From: Epiperipatus broadwayi
Taxonomy: Eukaryota; Onychophora; Udeonychophora; Euonychophora; Peripatidae
Assembly (NCBI GenBank): GCA_028023455.1
Contig: JAQFVV010012670.1
Coordinates: forward strand, 248,001-312,000
Direction of reading: 5' to 3'
DNA length: 64,000 nt
Numbering within the stretch: the first letter of the stretch is position 1; every line of letters starts with the position of its first letter. The translations under genes and the position numbers were made by a program. Shown here one piece after another: positions 1 through 10,540 of the stretch. The notes under the pieces were generated by a model. It ran no database searches. It had not been told where the DNA came from and saw only the letters and a list, made by a program, of their open reading frames with translations.

Positions 1-690
1 GAAAAAAGAGGTCATGCCTGATTGAGTCAAATTTAAAAAATTATTCTACAGAACTCCAAAAATTATAAGCCTGGTAACAACAAAACAGACACAGAACTTT
101 TATTAAAGTAAGCACATGTTAAAACTTTAAAAAAAAAAAAATCTAGAGATCACCTGTAAAATAATACCTACTGACTGACCACCCGAGTTGAAAAACTTTT
201 AAAACCATTTTTATCCATTCAAAATCATTTCTACCATCCCAAAAATAAATATAAATACAAGGAAATACACTCATTGCTCTACCCAATTCCCCAATATGAA
301 GCAAAACTCATATTAAACATCATCGACAAACAACTGTCACAAATTTAAATTCTGATCACTAGAACTAAAATATTTTGACAATAAACTAAATTTAGAGTCT
401 CTGCCCACACTATACTTGTACCGATTCAAAAGAGGATGCATAAATACTGATGCTCCATGTATTCCATGTCGCAAAGACATTAAAACACAATCACACTTTT
501 TTTTTAAATATATCAGTCTTGAAAAAATCAGTACGATGATCCCAGTAATATTCAATAACAAAAACAAGAATCTCAACAACCTTATGGAATCATTTGCCAT
601 GGGTTTCTATCCCCACATTTGTGCTAACACATTTAACCTTTTTCCGTATTGTGTGCCAGGCATGAATTTCGATATAATAACAATCATAGA
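1..690. other. AT-rich spacer
   Basis: I see no supported gene, RNA or complete repeat here. Two overlapping open frames on opposite strands (337-600 minus and 416-733 plus) lack splice or family support; the minus frame is noted among the rejected items. Confidence 0.5.
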
Positions 691-698
691 AGACAATA

Positions 699-888
699 GT
701 AATCTTAAACCAGATTCCAACAAGAGATTGTAAAAGACCCAGAAAGAGACCACATGTGAGATAGATGGATGAAATAAGAAAAATGCAGGGGTGATGTGGA
801 GAAGAGAAGCTAAAGATCGGAGAAGATGGTTTGAACTTGGAGAGACATTCATCCTGCAGTGGATTGATAATGGTTGATGATGATGATA
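699..888 (+). mobile_element. RTE-type LINE, 3' terminal fragment
   Basis: This is the extreme C-terminal coding end of an RTE-like non-LTR retrotransposon, 5'-truncated. Despite frame breaks, the conceptual translation keeps the family pattern of an R/K-P-rich stretch, then R-W-M-D-E-I, then a Trp-containing block ending in L-Q-W. The copy runs directly into a GAT-repeat tail (TGATGATGAT), the usual microsatellite tail of this family. The same sequence recurs near 27.3, 29.6 and 61.2 kb. Non-functional. Confidence 0.8.
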
Positions 889-1906
889 GAAGACATCCAA
901 ATAGTTTTATTAACAAAATAGAAACAATATGTCAAAGGGATAAAAAAAATTGTTGAACAAGGTATATATATAAATACAGGAGCATTAATACGCATATTTA
1001 AAAATAAAGTTAAAATATGCATATTTATGTTCAAGTCTTTAACAAGATGCAATAATCTCTGAAGGGATATAAACGATGAAAAATAACAGAAAAATCATAA
1101 CCAATTTGGGTTTTCTTTGTAAATTAATGTGAAACTTGTGAGTCACATGGCTGTTGTTTAATATTAAAAAATATTAAATTATATGATGTAATTTATACTT
1201 ATTTTATAATTTAAGCTGTATATAATATTAATCCAGTGTTATCATTTAATTATATCTTATGCAATATTATGTGAACAAATCTGCAATGTATGTATGTAAT
1301 CAAAGTTAAAAGTCCTTTGAAAGATAAAGTAAGCAATATTTAAACATTAATTTTTTTCTACAGTATATTATTATATTGTGAAAAAAAGTTGATTATTTAT
1401 CTATAACACATTATATCATATAAAAATTGTATAGTAACAAAAAAGTTGTGTGACACTTCTAAATCTATAAGTGGAAAAAATGACACATTATAGTAAGTAA
1501 GGCATTGGCTACCTCTGATCTAAAGGAATGTATCTAGTTATATAAATTCAACTTGTAATATTCTTCACAATTATATCTGCTGCTGAGCTTGGAATTTTTT
1601 TTATATCATATGTCATTTGAAAGCACTAGTTAGTTGTTCAATATCTTGTCATTTCAAAATAGCAATTAAAACTTTTTTTTTTTTAATTTTAAAAAACAAA
1701 CAAAAAAAGCACTTATTTGCAAATTGCAATGTGGCTAACTTCAGCATAATCAAAGTAAGAATAAAATATACAAGTAAATGTCATGTTTTAGCTAGACTAT
1801 TTCTAGACGAACACTTAAAAGAGTTGGCTATACTTTTCACCACATTATATGTATATCCGAACAGATAAAGATAATGTGTTGCCCACATAGTGATTAGACC
1901 TTGCCT
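889..1906. other. AT-rich spacer
   Basis: Low-complexity A/T sequence with short homopolymers. The 83-codon frame at 1617-1868 has no recognisable family and spans a T9 run, so I treat it as chance. Confidence 0.5.
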
Positions 1907-1916
1907 GCAATGTTTA

Positions 1917-1987
1917 AACAAGGCAAAACTCTCTCCATACAGTAGTGCTACCCTGTGCCAACCAGAGTAATCAATGGATACTAGAAG
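1917..1987 (+). repeat. Family C outer module (short copy)
   Basis: A 71-bp copy of the outer arm of fold-back family C, starting AACAAGGCAAAACTC and stopping just after the conserved GTAATCAATGGATA. It is flanked by the 10-bp direct repeat GCAATGTTTA (1907-1916 and 1988-1997), which suggests insertion as a short unit. The copy at 50789-50850 stops at the same place, so this may be a discrete mobile unit and not random decay. Confidence 0.7.
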
Positions 1988-1997
1988 GCAATGTTTA

Positions 1998-3280
1998 TTG
2001 TATTATCAGTACTTGTATAACAGCAATGATATTTTTAAATATTACTGCAGCTAAATGTCAGTACTGCCTGGTATAGCTATTTTAATTCAAAGGAAGGAGC
2101 TGATGTGATGATGCAAATTAAGCTTCTGCATAATCCAATCAAAAGTTAATAAATTACATATATAATAATCCTTTAAAACTTTGAATGGTGACAGTAAACA
2201 CCTTTGTCTAACAAATGATAATTTTTTAATCTTTTAAACAAACAGCAACGCAAGCAGCAACAAATTTGTCAAATCTAAATACCTGTTTTCACTTTATTTT
2301 AAATACAATTAAGAGTTTAACTTTATAACTTATTGAAACCAGGACAGTAAAAATTTGCAGATGTTTAATTCTCAAAGGCATTTAGTAATAAAGTTCCTGT
2401 ATTTAGTATTCCATTCATTCGGGTCATTAGGAAATAAATTTGTGTATGATTATGAGTAGCAATTTAAATAAGTTTGTCAACAATAAGGAAACAATTTTAA
2501 ATGAATACATACATCCCTTCTTATAAATTATGGTAGTAGCTTTTAAAGTGTTTCTAAGTGGAACAAAAATTGTCATAAGTAAAAAACAAAAAAATCTAAT
2601 TTTTAAAACAATAAGTGGATGTTTTTAATAAGAATTTGTTTTATTCCAGTATTCATCCTTTCATATTTTTGTTACTTTTTTAAAAAAGAAGAGATTCGTG
2701 CATTTTGAAATTTACTAATATTGATGAAAAATCAATGTGTTAATGTCTTATGATAAAATAATTGTAGATTTTTAAATGGCTGTATTTTATTTACAAATAA
2801 ATGTATTAAAATAAGTGAAAGAATACTTCAGAATAAAGTTTACTCTACATGATCTCCATGACCGTATCAAATGATTTGCTACCTCAATACATTTTTGGAT
2901 ACATTCAATCCATAAGGAATTTGCAAACTACATAGTTTGTTACTTGTCTAAGTTTAATCATGCTTGCGTGTAAATTAAACCTACATCTACTCCATAGCAT
3001 AGTGTTAAGTATGAATAATAGTATTTGGCACAGTAAGTATCAGAAATGGCAATATTACAAATGTCATGCCAATTGTTTAGTTATAAAAGTTCTAACATAC
3101 TGTAAGAACATAGTTTATGCTTTCTCTCTTCCAAGCAATTTGAAATATTTGGTTGCTGACACAACTGTCTTCAACTGTCATCAAATATAGTATTATATAT
3201 ATCTAACTTGGGGAAGTCATGTGACATTTTAGTAGACAATTAACAAATTAGACTTTACCATGACTATTTAATATATAGGG
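1998..3280. other. AT-rich spacer
   Basis: No gene or repeat recognised. The 76-codon frame at 2960-3190 is low complexity with no family resemblance. Confidence 0.5.
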
Positions 3281-3425
3281 TATATGCACACAGACTTTCC
3301 CACAACCCACCACTCTCCACTATCTCATAACATTGATACACCCAAACACATGTCGAAAAGATGAATAATCACCAATATACGTACTTCATGCTAAATCAGC
3401 AATCATCAGTTGGTCCAGATTATCA
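3281..3425 (+). repeat. Family B repeat, partial
   Basis: A degraded copy of interspersed family B. It keeps the order: pyrimidine-rich start, CACTATCTCATA, GATACAC, ACACATGT..AAAAGAT, CACCAATATACGTACTTC, then CAGTTGGTCCAGATTATCAT. The GATTTGAACTCAG start of fuller copies is eroded. Confidence 0.65.
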
Positions 3426-5207
3426 TGATTATTTAAGAAAGTAAATTGAAATTGCTTAATTTAAAAACATTTTGCTCAGCTTAGAAATGATCAGTGAATA
3501 TTTAGCTTCACCTATTTATATAGAAAGTAGGTTGAAGTAAACAAGGGTTCCCCTCTTTTCTTCCAATGTGTAAGCTTGTGGTTAAGACCTGTAGAGGTCC
3601 CTACCTTCGTGTGTGTTAAATAAATTTATTTTTGTTTATTGTTACATTTTTATTTACAACTGTCAAACTCACTCCATTCACAACTTTGACACCATCCACC
3701 TCAGAGAAATACAATAATGATTATTACCAATCATTTAATAAACTAGAGATTATCTCTAGCACAGATATAAACTTTGAACCACAGTTAAATATTTTTTTAA
3801 ATTTACTATTGTTATTTATGGTCTAAAATATAATAACATTATTAACAGGGTCAGTATCACAGCCTTTTTAAAAAATCCAAGAATATTGTATGCATTCTCT
3901 GTTTTTTGCCATACTTTACAAACACCTTCCATTAGTAGATTAAAGGTTTGCATTTAAAGGCAAATCTAAATTTATGAAATTTAATTCATAATTGGGCTCC
4001 ATGACTATATTTCATAGAGATTACATATCAAAACTAAAATAATACATAAATATAGTATATAAGTTGTCAGCATTTCAAAAACAATCAATCCTAATGTTTT
4101 ATCTAAAAACAATTTATGGTACATTTCTGAATCAAGAACATTTTATTTTATATAAACCAGATTTTTACCCCCCCCCCCCAATTAATTTGTCCAATTACTT
4201 TCACAAAATTCATATTCAAGGCACTCTTACTTTGCATCAATTGTCAATCCAGATAACAGTACCATTTCATCTAAAGACTCTTATGAGCTATATATAGCAT
4301 TAATACTGATCAATATCAACGAATATTTTTAAAGACGTTAGGTGCACGCACACATACGCATATGTGCAAGTTCTTTGCTTACAGATTCTACATTAATCAC
4401 AATCTGCGCATACAATACTAATATATACAGACATATATAATTAAAAAGATATCGCAAAGCAATTATTTTCTCACTTTTTCAATGATCATCAAGAGACATT
4501 ATAAATTCTTCTAAATCGGCTCTAACTTCTGATTGGCTGAAAGAGTTCACTCAAATTCATCAGAAGTGTCTTCAGACTGAATTTTGATAACTTTTCTAAA
4601 TGCAGTCAAAGAAGTATGAAAAGCTTACTTTGAGAATAGTGAAGAATTGCTTGGAGACAAACATTTTGTACAATTCAATTGATTAGAAGCTTTACGAGAA
4701 GCAAAAAAAAAAAAAATGCAATTATTAATATTGTGGTTTTGTTTGTTTTTGTTTCTTTTTTTTTTTAAAAAAACAAAAAAAGAGAGAGAGAGAGAACTAG
4801 CCAATTAAATTTAAAAAAAAGCAATTTATTTTACAATCACTACTTCCCATACCACATTTCGTAAATTCATTGACATTTATTTTGCATGAATGAAATCATC
4901 TAGTTACTACTTTCTTTCTAAGCTTACTTTAAAATGTTGCAAATTTTAAACTGTAGCATGAGTTAAATACAAAGAAGTTACTTAAATTTTCTTTTACATC
5001 AATTCTATCTTTGTGATAATGTTTAAATTTATTAAATAAATATATCGAAGCTTTTACATTTTTAAGACTTCCATAAGTAAATTACAAAAGAAAATAATAT
5101 CATTCAATATATATAAGTCACACACACACACACGAATATTTAGTTTCCAGAGAATTAAGCGTGTGTGCGCGCGTGCGTGCAGAACTTTATTTTACTATAA
5201 CAATTAT
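3426..5207. other. AT-rich spacer with simple repeats
   Basis: Holds a C12 tract (4168-4179), an AG-repeat near 4782-4795 and CA/GT microsatellites near 5117-5180. I see no supported gene; the frames at 3632-3826 and 4064-4297 look like chance ORFs. Confidence 0.5.
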
Positions 5208-5456
5208 AAGTTGGAATAGTTTGAAGCCTGTCCATTAAAGTATAAAGATTGGCTATCTTAATATAAAGCTGAGTACTGATCATATATGTGTGTGAGGATA
5301 GTAATCTGGACCAACTGATGATTGCTGGTTTAGCACGAATTACGAATATTGGTTATTATTTATCTTTTCAACATGTGTGTGATCAGGTGGGTCAGCAATA
5401 TGAGATGGCACTGAGAGTGGCGAGTCGTGTGAAAGTCTGAGTTCAAACCCCGCATA
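5208..5456 (-). repeat. Family B repeat
   Basis: A nearly full B copy, reversed relative to the GATTTGAACTCAG orientation. It runs from the GGAATAGTTTGAAGCC block through the TCTTAATATAAA and GTGTGTGAGGATAG blocks to GTCTGAGTTCAAACCCCGC. The last part resembles a Pol III B box (GGTTCRANYCC), hinting at tRNA ancestry, but no cloverleaf can be drawn. Confidence 0.75.
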
Positions 5457-5626
5457 TATTACTTATATAAATGCAGGTTTAAGCCTGTACAATGTATTAA
5501 AACTATTTTTTAAAATTTCTCATAATTACATCTAATAATATACAGACAATCTATTCTCTAGAAAGAAGTGTAACAATAGTGATATGATTTAAGTTTTTCT
5601 TTCTTGATTTAACTTCTAGAATTAAT

Positions 5627-5756
5627 TAGAGGGGATATGAATTCAGACTTTCAAACTCCTTTCAGTTATCCACTCTATTCGTATACAACCGACATACATG
5701 ATGACCACATACATGTGAAAAAAGATAAATGATCACGAATATATACGTATTTCTAG
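5627..5756 (+). repeat. Family B repeat, partial
   Basis: Starts TTAGAGGGGATATGAATTCAG and carries the CAACCGACATACAT / ACATGTGAAAAAAGAT / ATATACGTATTTC blocks. It is truncated before the CAGTTGG block. Confidence 0.7.
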
Positions 5757-5984
5757 AATTAAGGGTATAAAAGATTTTAATTCCTAATAATGAAAATGTT
5801 CCACTGTACTCACCATCTTTGGTAATCAAGAAAAGAAAATAATTTTGACTAGAGAAAGTTAAAAATTGATATAGATAGCTGGGTAACTCTATCTTGCTGG
5901 TTTTTAATATTCCAGTTATTGCCAGAAATCTTAAAAATATGAAATATCTGGTATATTTGATATCAATTTACTGCTATTATAAAT

Positions 5985-6107
5985 GCAATTAGAAAGGTCT
6001 TGAACTCAAGACTTTCAATTTCTTTATAGCTATTCACTGCATCTTGCAAGATGGAATGAATAGTGGTAAAGAGCTTGAATGTCTAAGTTCAAGTCTTTTC
6101 TAATTGC
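5985..6107. repeat. Family B derived hairpin
   Basis: An imperfect inverted repeat. The left arm begins AATGCAATTAGAAAGG; the right arm ends with the complementary TTTTCTAATTGCATT. Both arms contain the CTTGAACT / AGTTCAAG core of family B. Transcribed from either strand it would form a stem of about 55 bp. Confidence 0.65.
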
Positions 6108-7285
6108 ATTAAGTTTAGTATAGACAATATACATGTATTTAAATATTGCTATTATAAATATAAAGAAATAAAAGAAAAAAGTTGGTAAAAGATAAATAGA
6201 ACTTTCTGAAAGACTTGAACCCTCATCAAGAGAACCACCAACACCCAGTAAACTAAAATAAACAGTGAAATGTAATTTCAAAGTACATTGAATGATCATC
6301 AGAACTATAATCTTTTTTTATGATATAATAATAAGTAAATAAATTGACATATGTATGATTTTGGAATATTTAACTGCAAAATATCCATTAGATAAAGGGC
6401 AAGCTCAGAATACTTAAAATAATAGTCTATGATTAAGATATAAGGCATTTATCATGAAAGAAATGATTTAAATTTCCATGATCTTTTCTTCAAATAAAGA
6501 TCTTTATCGGCAAATCCCATGAATTGAGAATACTGCCTCATAAGGTATTTTCCAGGGAAACTTTAAAATTGATTTTTTAAAAGTGTTAGAATTCCATCCA
6601 CTGAAGACAAACTTTCAATTATTAAAAAAGAAAAAAACTTTACACAGACAATCCGCAAATATTCATCATGGGGGAAAATAATTCATAATACTATATTTTA
6701 ATAGAACATCAACACACATATTAATAGACACATATTGGCATGCCGTTATATGTGCTAGAATGTTTGTTGATATGAAACCCAGGTCTCCACACTCTTATTA
6801 GAGCATATATATCATTGTGAACATCAAATTTGCACATACAAATATAAAGATTATGTTTAAGTCTTTTACTTTATCTAGTACAACTTTAATTATTTTGACG
6901 ATGCAACCAGTAAGTTTTCTAGAAGGACTGCTTTCACCATACTTTGAAGGTCTTTCAACACCAACTCATTACTTATATTTTCTTGAGAATCTAATGCAAT
7001 TTTTGGACTATAATTTCCAGATTAAGATAACCAGACATTTATGCATTCATAAAGAATATATAACTCCGAAAGTATTTTTAGAGGATGAAGATTATACAGG
7101 ACACGAGAATTTAATTTCATAAAAGTTTAATACACAATAAATATGGTATCGACATGACAAATGGTGATCAACAAAGATCAAATCGTTAATATAGAAAAAA
7201 TTATCCATACACTCATGTACACTACACTAATTACTAGAAGAAGGAAAAAAGTTAAATCTGATATTGGCTTTGATTTACTACTTAG
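6108..7285. other. AT-rich spacer
   Basis: No supported feature. The 101-codon frame at 6817-7122 has no recognisable domain, and I see no convincing splice sites around it. Confidence 0.45.
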
Positions 7286-7296
7286 TCTGCTCAAAC

Positions 7297-7412
7297 TTTT
7301 TTTTTTCCATATGTCATAGCATCGGCCGGGAGGCGAACCCGCAACAACCGTCTGCAACCAACTGCATGCTTGCAAGGCAGTTGCGCTAACCTCTCGGCTA
7401 ACAACGCTCGAC
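7297..7412 (-). mobile_element. tRNA-derived SINE-A, copy 1
   Basis: A minus-strand insertion flanked by the 11-bp duplication TCTGCTCAAAC (7286-7296, 7413-7423). Its body (7319-7407) reads as a tRNA: acceptor GCGTTGT pairing imperfectly with CCGATGC, A-box-like TAGCCGAGAGGT, anticodon arm, and B-box-like GGGTTCGCCTCCCGG. A short tail (TATGACATATGG) and a T10 run (poly(A) on the sense strand) follow. This copy belongs to the longer subfamily with extra bases after the anticodon arm. Confidence 0.85.
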
Positions 7413-7423
7413 TCTGCTCAAAC

Positions 7424-7885
7424 ATTTATTAATAAATTTATTAATAAAATAATAGATATTAACTTTATAAATGAAGTATATATTTTAAAAAATGGTAAAC
7501 CAATATCCAATATCTATACATGTATGCTGATTGCATAAATTATTAGAAAAAGAAGAGTAGCTAAATTAGCTACTTATTTTAATTTGTAGTATAGCAATGA
7601 TAAGATATGTGTGTTATATCAGATCAATGTGTATTTGGTAGAAAACATTTATAATGAACATAATAAACATTAAATTTAAAGTCATTTAATAAATATTAAA
7701 AGTTATAAAAATATTCAAAGTTAATAGATTTATGCAATAAGACTTTATGAAATATGTGTATTTAGATCTTCAAAATTTAAATGCTCACAGTTTACATTTG
7801 TTATTTATACACTTCATAATACAACCTTTTAACATTTATTCTCACATCACATGATCACCATTTCTTATGCTTGCTCTTAACTGTT
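7424..7885. other. AT-rich spacer
   Basis: Nothing recognised beyond low-complexity A/T sequence. Confidence 0.5.
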
Positions 7886-8053
7886 ATTCAAACAGGTAAA
7901 ACTCTCTATACGTATTGCTACTCAGTGCAAGCCAGAGTAATCAATGGATGCCAGAAGCCTTGTGCATAAAATCCCCATCTAGTGCCTACTCATCCAATAT
8001 TGCTAGACTAGTTTCTGGTTTGTGGTCTTCATCAGTGCTCTCAGATCCAAGGC

Positions 8054-8095
8054 TCCTCACTGATGAAGGCCACAAGCCAGAAACTAGTCTGGGGA
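8054..8095 (+). ncRNA. Hammerhead-ribozyme-like core 1
   Basis: Seen: TCCTCA (8054-8059), CTGATGA (8060-8066), a hairpin GGC-CACAA-GCC (8068-8078), GAA (8080-8082), ACT/AGT (8083-8088), C (8089), then TGGGGA (8090-8095). TCCTCA and TGGGGA pair over 6 bp with one G-T wobble, as stem I. ACT/AGT could form the loop-less stem III typical of ribozymes that work as dimers, and C8089 would be the cleavage-site base. Against it: the usual G-C pair at the base of stem II is an A/A mismatch here (8067, 8079), and stem II is only 3 bp. Activity is inference. Confidence 0.5.
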
Positions 8096-8122
8096 TATTG
8101 GATGAGTAGGCACTAGATGGAC

Positions 8123-8164
8123 TCCTCACTGATGAAGGCCACTAGGCAGAAACTAGTCTGGGGA
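8123..8164 (+). ncRNA. Hammerhead-ribozyme-like core 2
   Basis: A second copy 69 bp downstream with the same stem I strands (TCCTCA / TGGGGA), CTGATGA, GAA and ACTAGTC. Stem II differs (GCC-ACTA-GGC at 8138-8147) but still pairs, which may be a compensated change. The A/A mismatch at the stem II base persists and an extra G lies beside it. Activity is untested inference. Confidence 0.45.
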
Positions 8165-8390
8165 TATGGGATGAGTAGGTACTAGATGGGAATTTTATGC
8201 ACAAGCCTTCTGGCACCCATTGATTACTATGGCACTACTGTATATAGACAGTTATTACTGTTTTAGCAGATTATGTATGTATTAATGATGATCAGATGAT
8301 GATGGAGACTATGGTTATTAAAAAAAACCAAAGATACCAAAATGTATAGACACTGAACTGGTTCAGATAATTATACAAGTGATTTATTAG

Positions 8391-8680
8391 CTTGGATTAA
8401 AAACTTTATGTTATGTTTTCATTTTTGAGCTCACAGTTTTATATTTAACTAAAAAAGTAAAAGGTGAATGCTGGAGGGTTGCATTACATGTAAAGATCTA
8501 AGTGCAATGTTCTCAGATTCAAGGCTCTTCATTGATGAAAGCCTCAAGCTAAAAACTAGTCATGAAATATTGGATGAGTAGTCACTAGATAAGGATTTTG
8601 ATGCACATTCTAGCACCCATTAATTACTATGGGTTGCATTAGGTGGCACTACTGCATGCAAAAAGTTACTACTGTTTTAA
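8391..8680. repeat. Family C element, degraded
   Basis: A second C copy 126 bp after the first. It retains a central block shared with the 38-kb copy (GGGTTGCATTACAT, AGATCTAAGTGCAATG), the AAACTAGTC block and the outer end GGTGGCACTACTGCATG. Its hammerhead positions are mutated (TTGATGA for CTGATGA, AAAAAC for AGAAAC), so it should be inactive. Confidence 0.65.
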
Positions 8681-9762
8681 GAAAAGAAGTAACATGAAAA
8701 CTTTTAAAAATAATCCATTAAAAATAATGAAATTTATAAGATTTTGTAAAAGTAAGGAAAAGAGTTAATAATGATATAAGAAAATATTCAGAATTGGAAA
8801 GGAAAATTAACAAAAGAATAATAAAAATCTTAAAAATGTAAAACAGTATTTTGATATTTAAGGAAAGTTATTTCTACAATGAAAAAAAAAAGAATGAACA
8901 ATTACTAAAAAGAGAATCAGAAAATGTGTGGAAAAGTTCTACAAAGAACTATACTAGAGATAAAAAACATGAAAATAAAGTTATCCTCTACAATTTCATC
9001 TTCTGAATTCTAAGTATTTTAAATCAAGAAGTAAAATATGCAATTGAATCCAGAAAATGTGGAATTATTAGTGATATTTCTAAAGATACAGATGAAGCAA
9101 TAAAAAAAATGTTTATGAAGCTATGCACCTAGTATCTAAATGATAAAGATGTACCAGATGATTGGATGAATACATAGTAATTAAAGAAAGGTGATATTAG
9201 AATATTAGTCTTCAATCAGTTCTATACAGAATCTTTACCAAGAATCTATAGTGAACTTTGGATTCTCACTAACGAGAAGGATACACTTTATTTAAAGATA
9301 GTTTAACATGGTGGATCACATCTACTATTTGAGAGTAATTATAGAAAGAAAAAAAACCAGAATATGAGTTATCATTATGCTTTCGATTTGTAGATAAAAG
9401 ACATTTGATTCAATAAGCATTTCCATATCAGGATATTATCATATTTTGAAGAATTTACCAAAATGTAACAACACTGATTAGAAGACCATTAACATTGGGA
9501 AGAGTGTTTGTCAAGGAATTTCATATTTCCAAAACATTTTACAGCAATTATTTTGTGAATTAGAATGGAAATAACACATAAACGGAGATTATATAAGCCA
9601 TCTAAATTTTTTAGATGATGTGGTTGTTTTTGTAAATCAGAGCTTTAGGAAATAGGACTAAAGATAAATGAGAAAAAGATTTAAATCATGTTAACTGGAT
9701 TTATTAAAAAAAAAAAAAAAGACTGATAAATGTGAATTAGAAGTTAACAACTACAAATACTT

Positions 9763-9857
9763 GTCAAGCGTTGGTGGTCGAGTGGTAGCACAGCTGCCTT
9801 ACAAGCAGTTGTCCCGGTTCGCTTCCCGACCGATGTTTTGACACATGAAAAAAAAAA
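9763..9857 (+). mobile_element. tRNA-derived SINE-A, copy 2
   Basis: Inserted in the LINE and flanked by AACTACAAATACTT (9749-9762, 9858-9871). The tRNA body is 9768-9836: acceptor GCGTTGG/CCGATG, D arm with GGTCGAGTGG, anticodon loop CTTACAA between pairing GCTGC and GCAGT. The variable region is shortened here because the CCGGGTTAGCGGG segment is reduced to CCCGG. Then TTTTGACACATG and an A12 run. Confidence 0.85.
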
Positions 9858-10235
9858 AACTACAAATACTTTGATCAGGTTATTAATGCAGATGGAAACA
9901 TAATGGATGAAATTAATCATAGAATTAAACTTCTTGGAGTGCTCTTGGTAGAAATAATTTAATATTAAAGGGAAATATGCCTATGTGTTTGAAAAGTTTT
10001 TAATAGGTGTTTTACCAGTTTTTATTTAGAGATCTGAGCTTTGGCACATGAAAAAAAAAATTACAAATACTTTGATCAGGTTATTAATGCAGATGGAAAC
10101 ATAATGGATGAAATTAATCATAGAATTAAACTTCTTGGAGTGCTCTTGGTAGAAATAATTTAATATTAAAGGGAAATATGCCTACGTGTTTGAATAGGTG
10201 TTTTACCAGTTTTTATTTAGAGATCTGAGCTTTGG
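9842..10235 (+). repeat. 203-bp tandem duplication
   Basis: Unit 1 (9842-10044) and unit 2 (10045-10235) both begin CACATGAAAA, the tail of the adjacent SINE, and continue through the same LINE sequence to GATCTGAGCTTTGG. Unit 2 has a small deletion near 10190. Because both units begin with SINE tail sequence, the duplication arose after the SINE insertion. Confidence 0.9.
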
Positions 10236-10540
10236 ACACCATCAGAAGAACAATATATATTTTAAAGTACTCAATTACTTTGGTGAGAGAAAGAGTATCT
10301 TTAACAATATAGATAGAATAAGGATTGAAATGGAGCTGAGCTGAACATCTTACTAAAAGAGATGATAATAGATGGATAGTTAACATTTTAAAATTGATTT
10401 CCAAGAGCTTAGAAAAAGACTACTTATGAAATGAATGAATGAAACAAAAAATTTTGCTAGTGTAATATGAAAAAGAGAATTTATAGATCACTTGGAGACG
10501 AATCCACAGTGGATCTATAATGGTTGAAAATGATAAATTT

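Larger units (their letters stand above)
7891..8265. mobile_element. Family C fold-back element with tandem hammerhead-like cores
   Basis: A large imperfect palindrome. The left arm (AACAGGTAAAACTCTC ... GCCAGAAGCCTTGTGCAT ... ACTAGTTTCTGG) is mirrored by the right arm (AGAAACTAGTCTGG ... ATGCACAAGCCTTCTGGC ... CACTACTGTATA). The right half contains two 69-bp tandem units (8053-8121, 8122-8190). Each unit has CTGATGA and GAAAC elements spaced as in a hammerhead ribozyme. It encodes no protein. Related copies lie at 8391-8680 and 37961-38417; outer-arm fragments lie at 1917, 43733 and 50789. Confidence 0.75.
8780..10540 (+). mobile_element. RTE-type LINE, decayed reverse transcriptase region
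   Basis: A long, stop-riddled LINE remnant. Across frames I can read the fragment V-P-D-D-W (near 9150), which sits before the RT core, then a Y-F-D-Q-V-I-N-A-D-G-N-I-M-D-E-I stretch at about 9866-9920. The latter matches the post-palm segment where RTE proteins read YKYLG..I..DG....EI..RI. The 3' end (10330-10530) carries the W-I-V-N-I-L-K-L-I region and the final Q-W-I-Y-N-G before a tail resembling GAAAATGATAA. It is interrupted by SINE-A copy 2 and contains a 203-bp duplication. Confidence 0.7.

Noticed and set aside
337-600. Minus frame beginning MANDSIRLLRFLFLLLNITG, reminiscent of a tetraspanin-like first membrane segment
   Set aside because: Only a hydrophobic stretch is shared; no CCG motif, donor site or further exon is visible, and a T-run breaks the region.
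590-916. Two overlapping minus-strand frames of about 100 codons
   Set aside because: They are the antisense shadow of the RTE LINE tail on the plus strand; the same shadow recurs at 27233-27448, 29420-29809 and 61134-61430.
7319-7407. SINE-A bodies as functional tRNA genes
   Set aside because: Seven of eight copies are flanked by target duplications, all are followed by A-runs, and the anticodon and variable arms vary between copies.
7915-8109. 64-codon plus frame inside family C
   Set aside because: It is produced by the palindromic arms and is not conserved in other C copies.
9768-9836. Shortened variable region of SINE copy 2 as a third subfamily
   Set aside because: A simple deletion between the two CCCGG-like stretches explains it; a single copy is not a subfamily.
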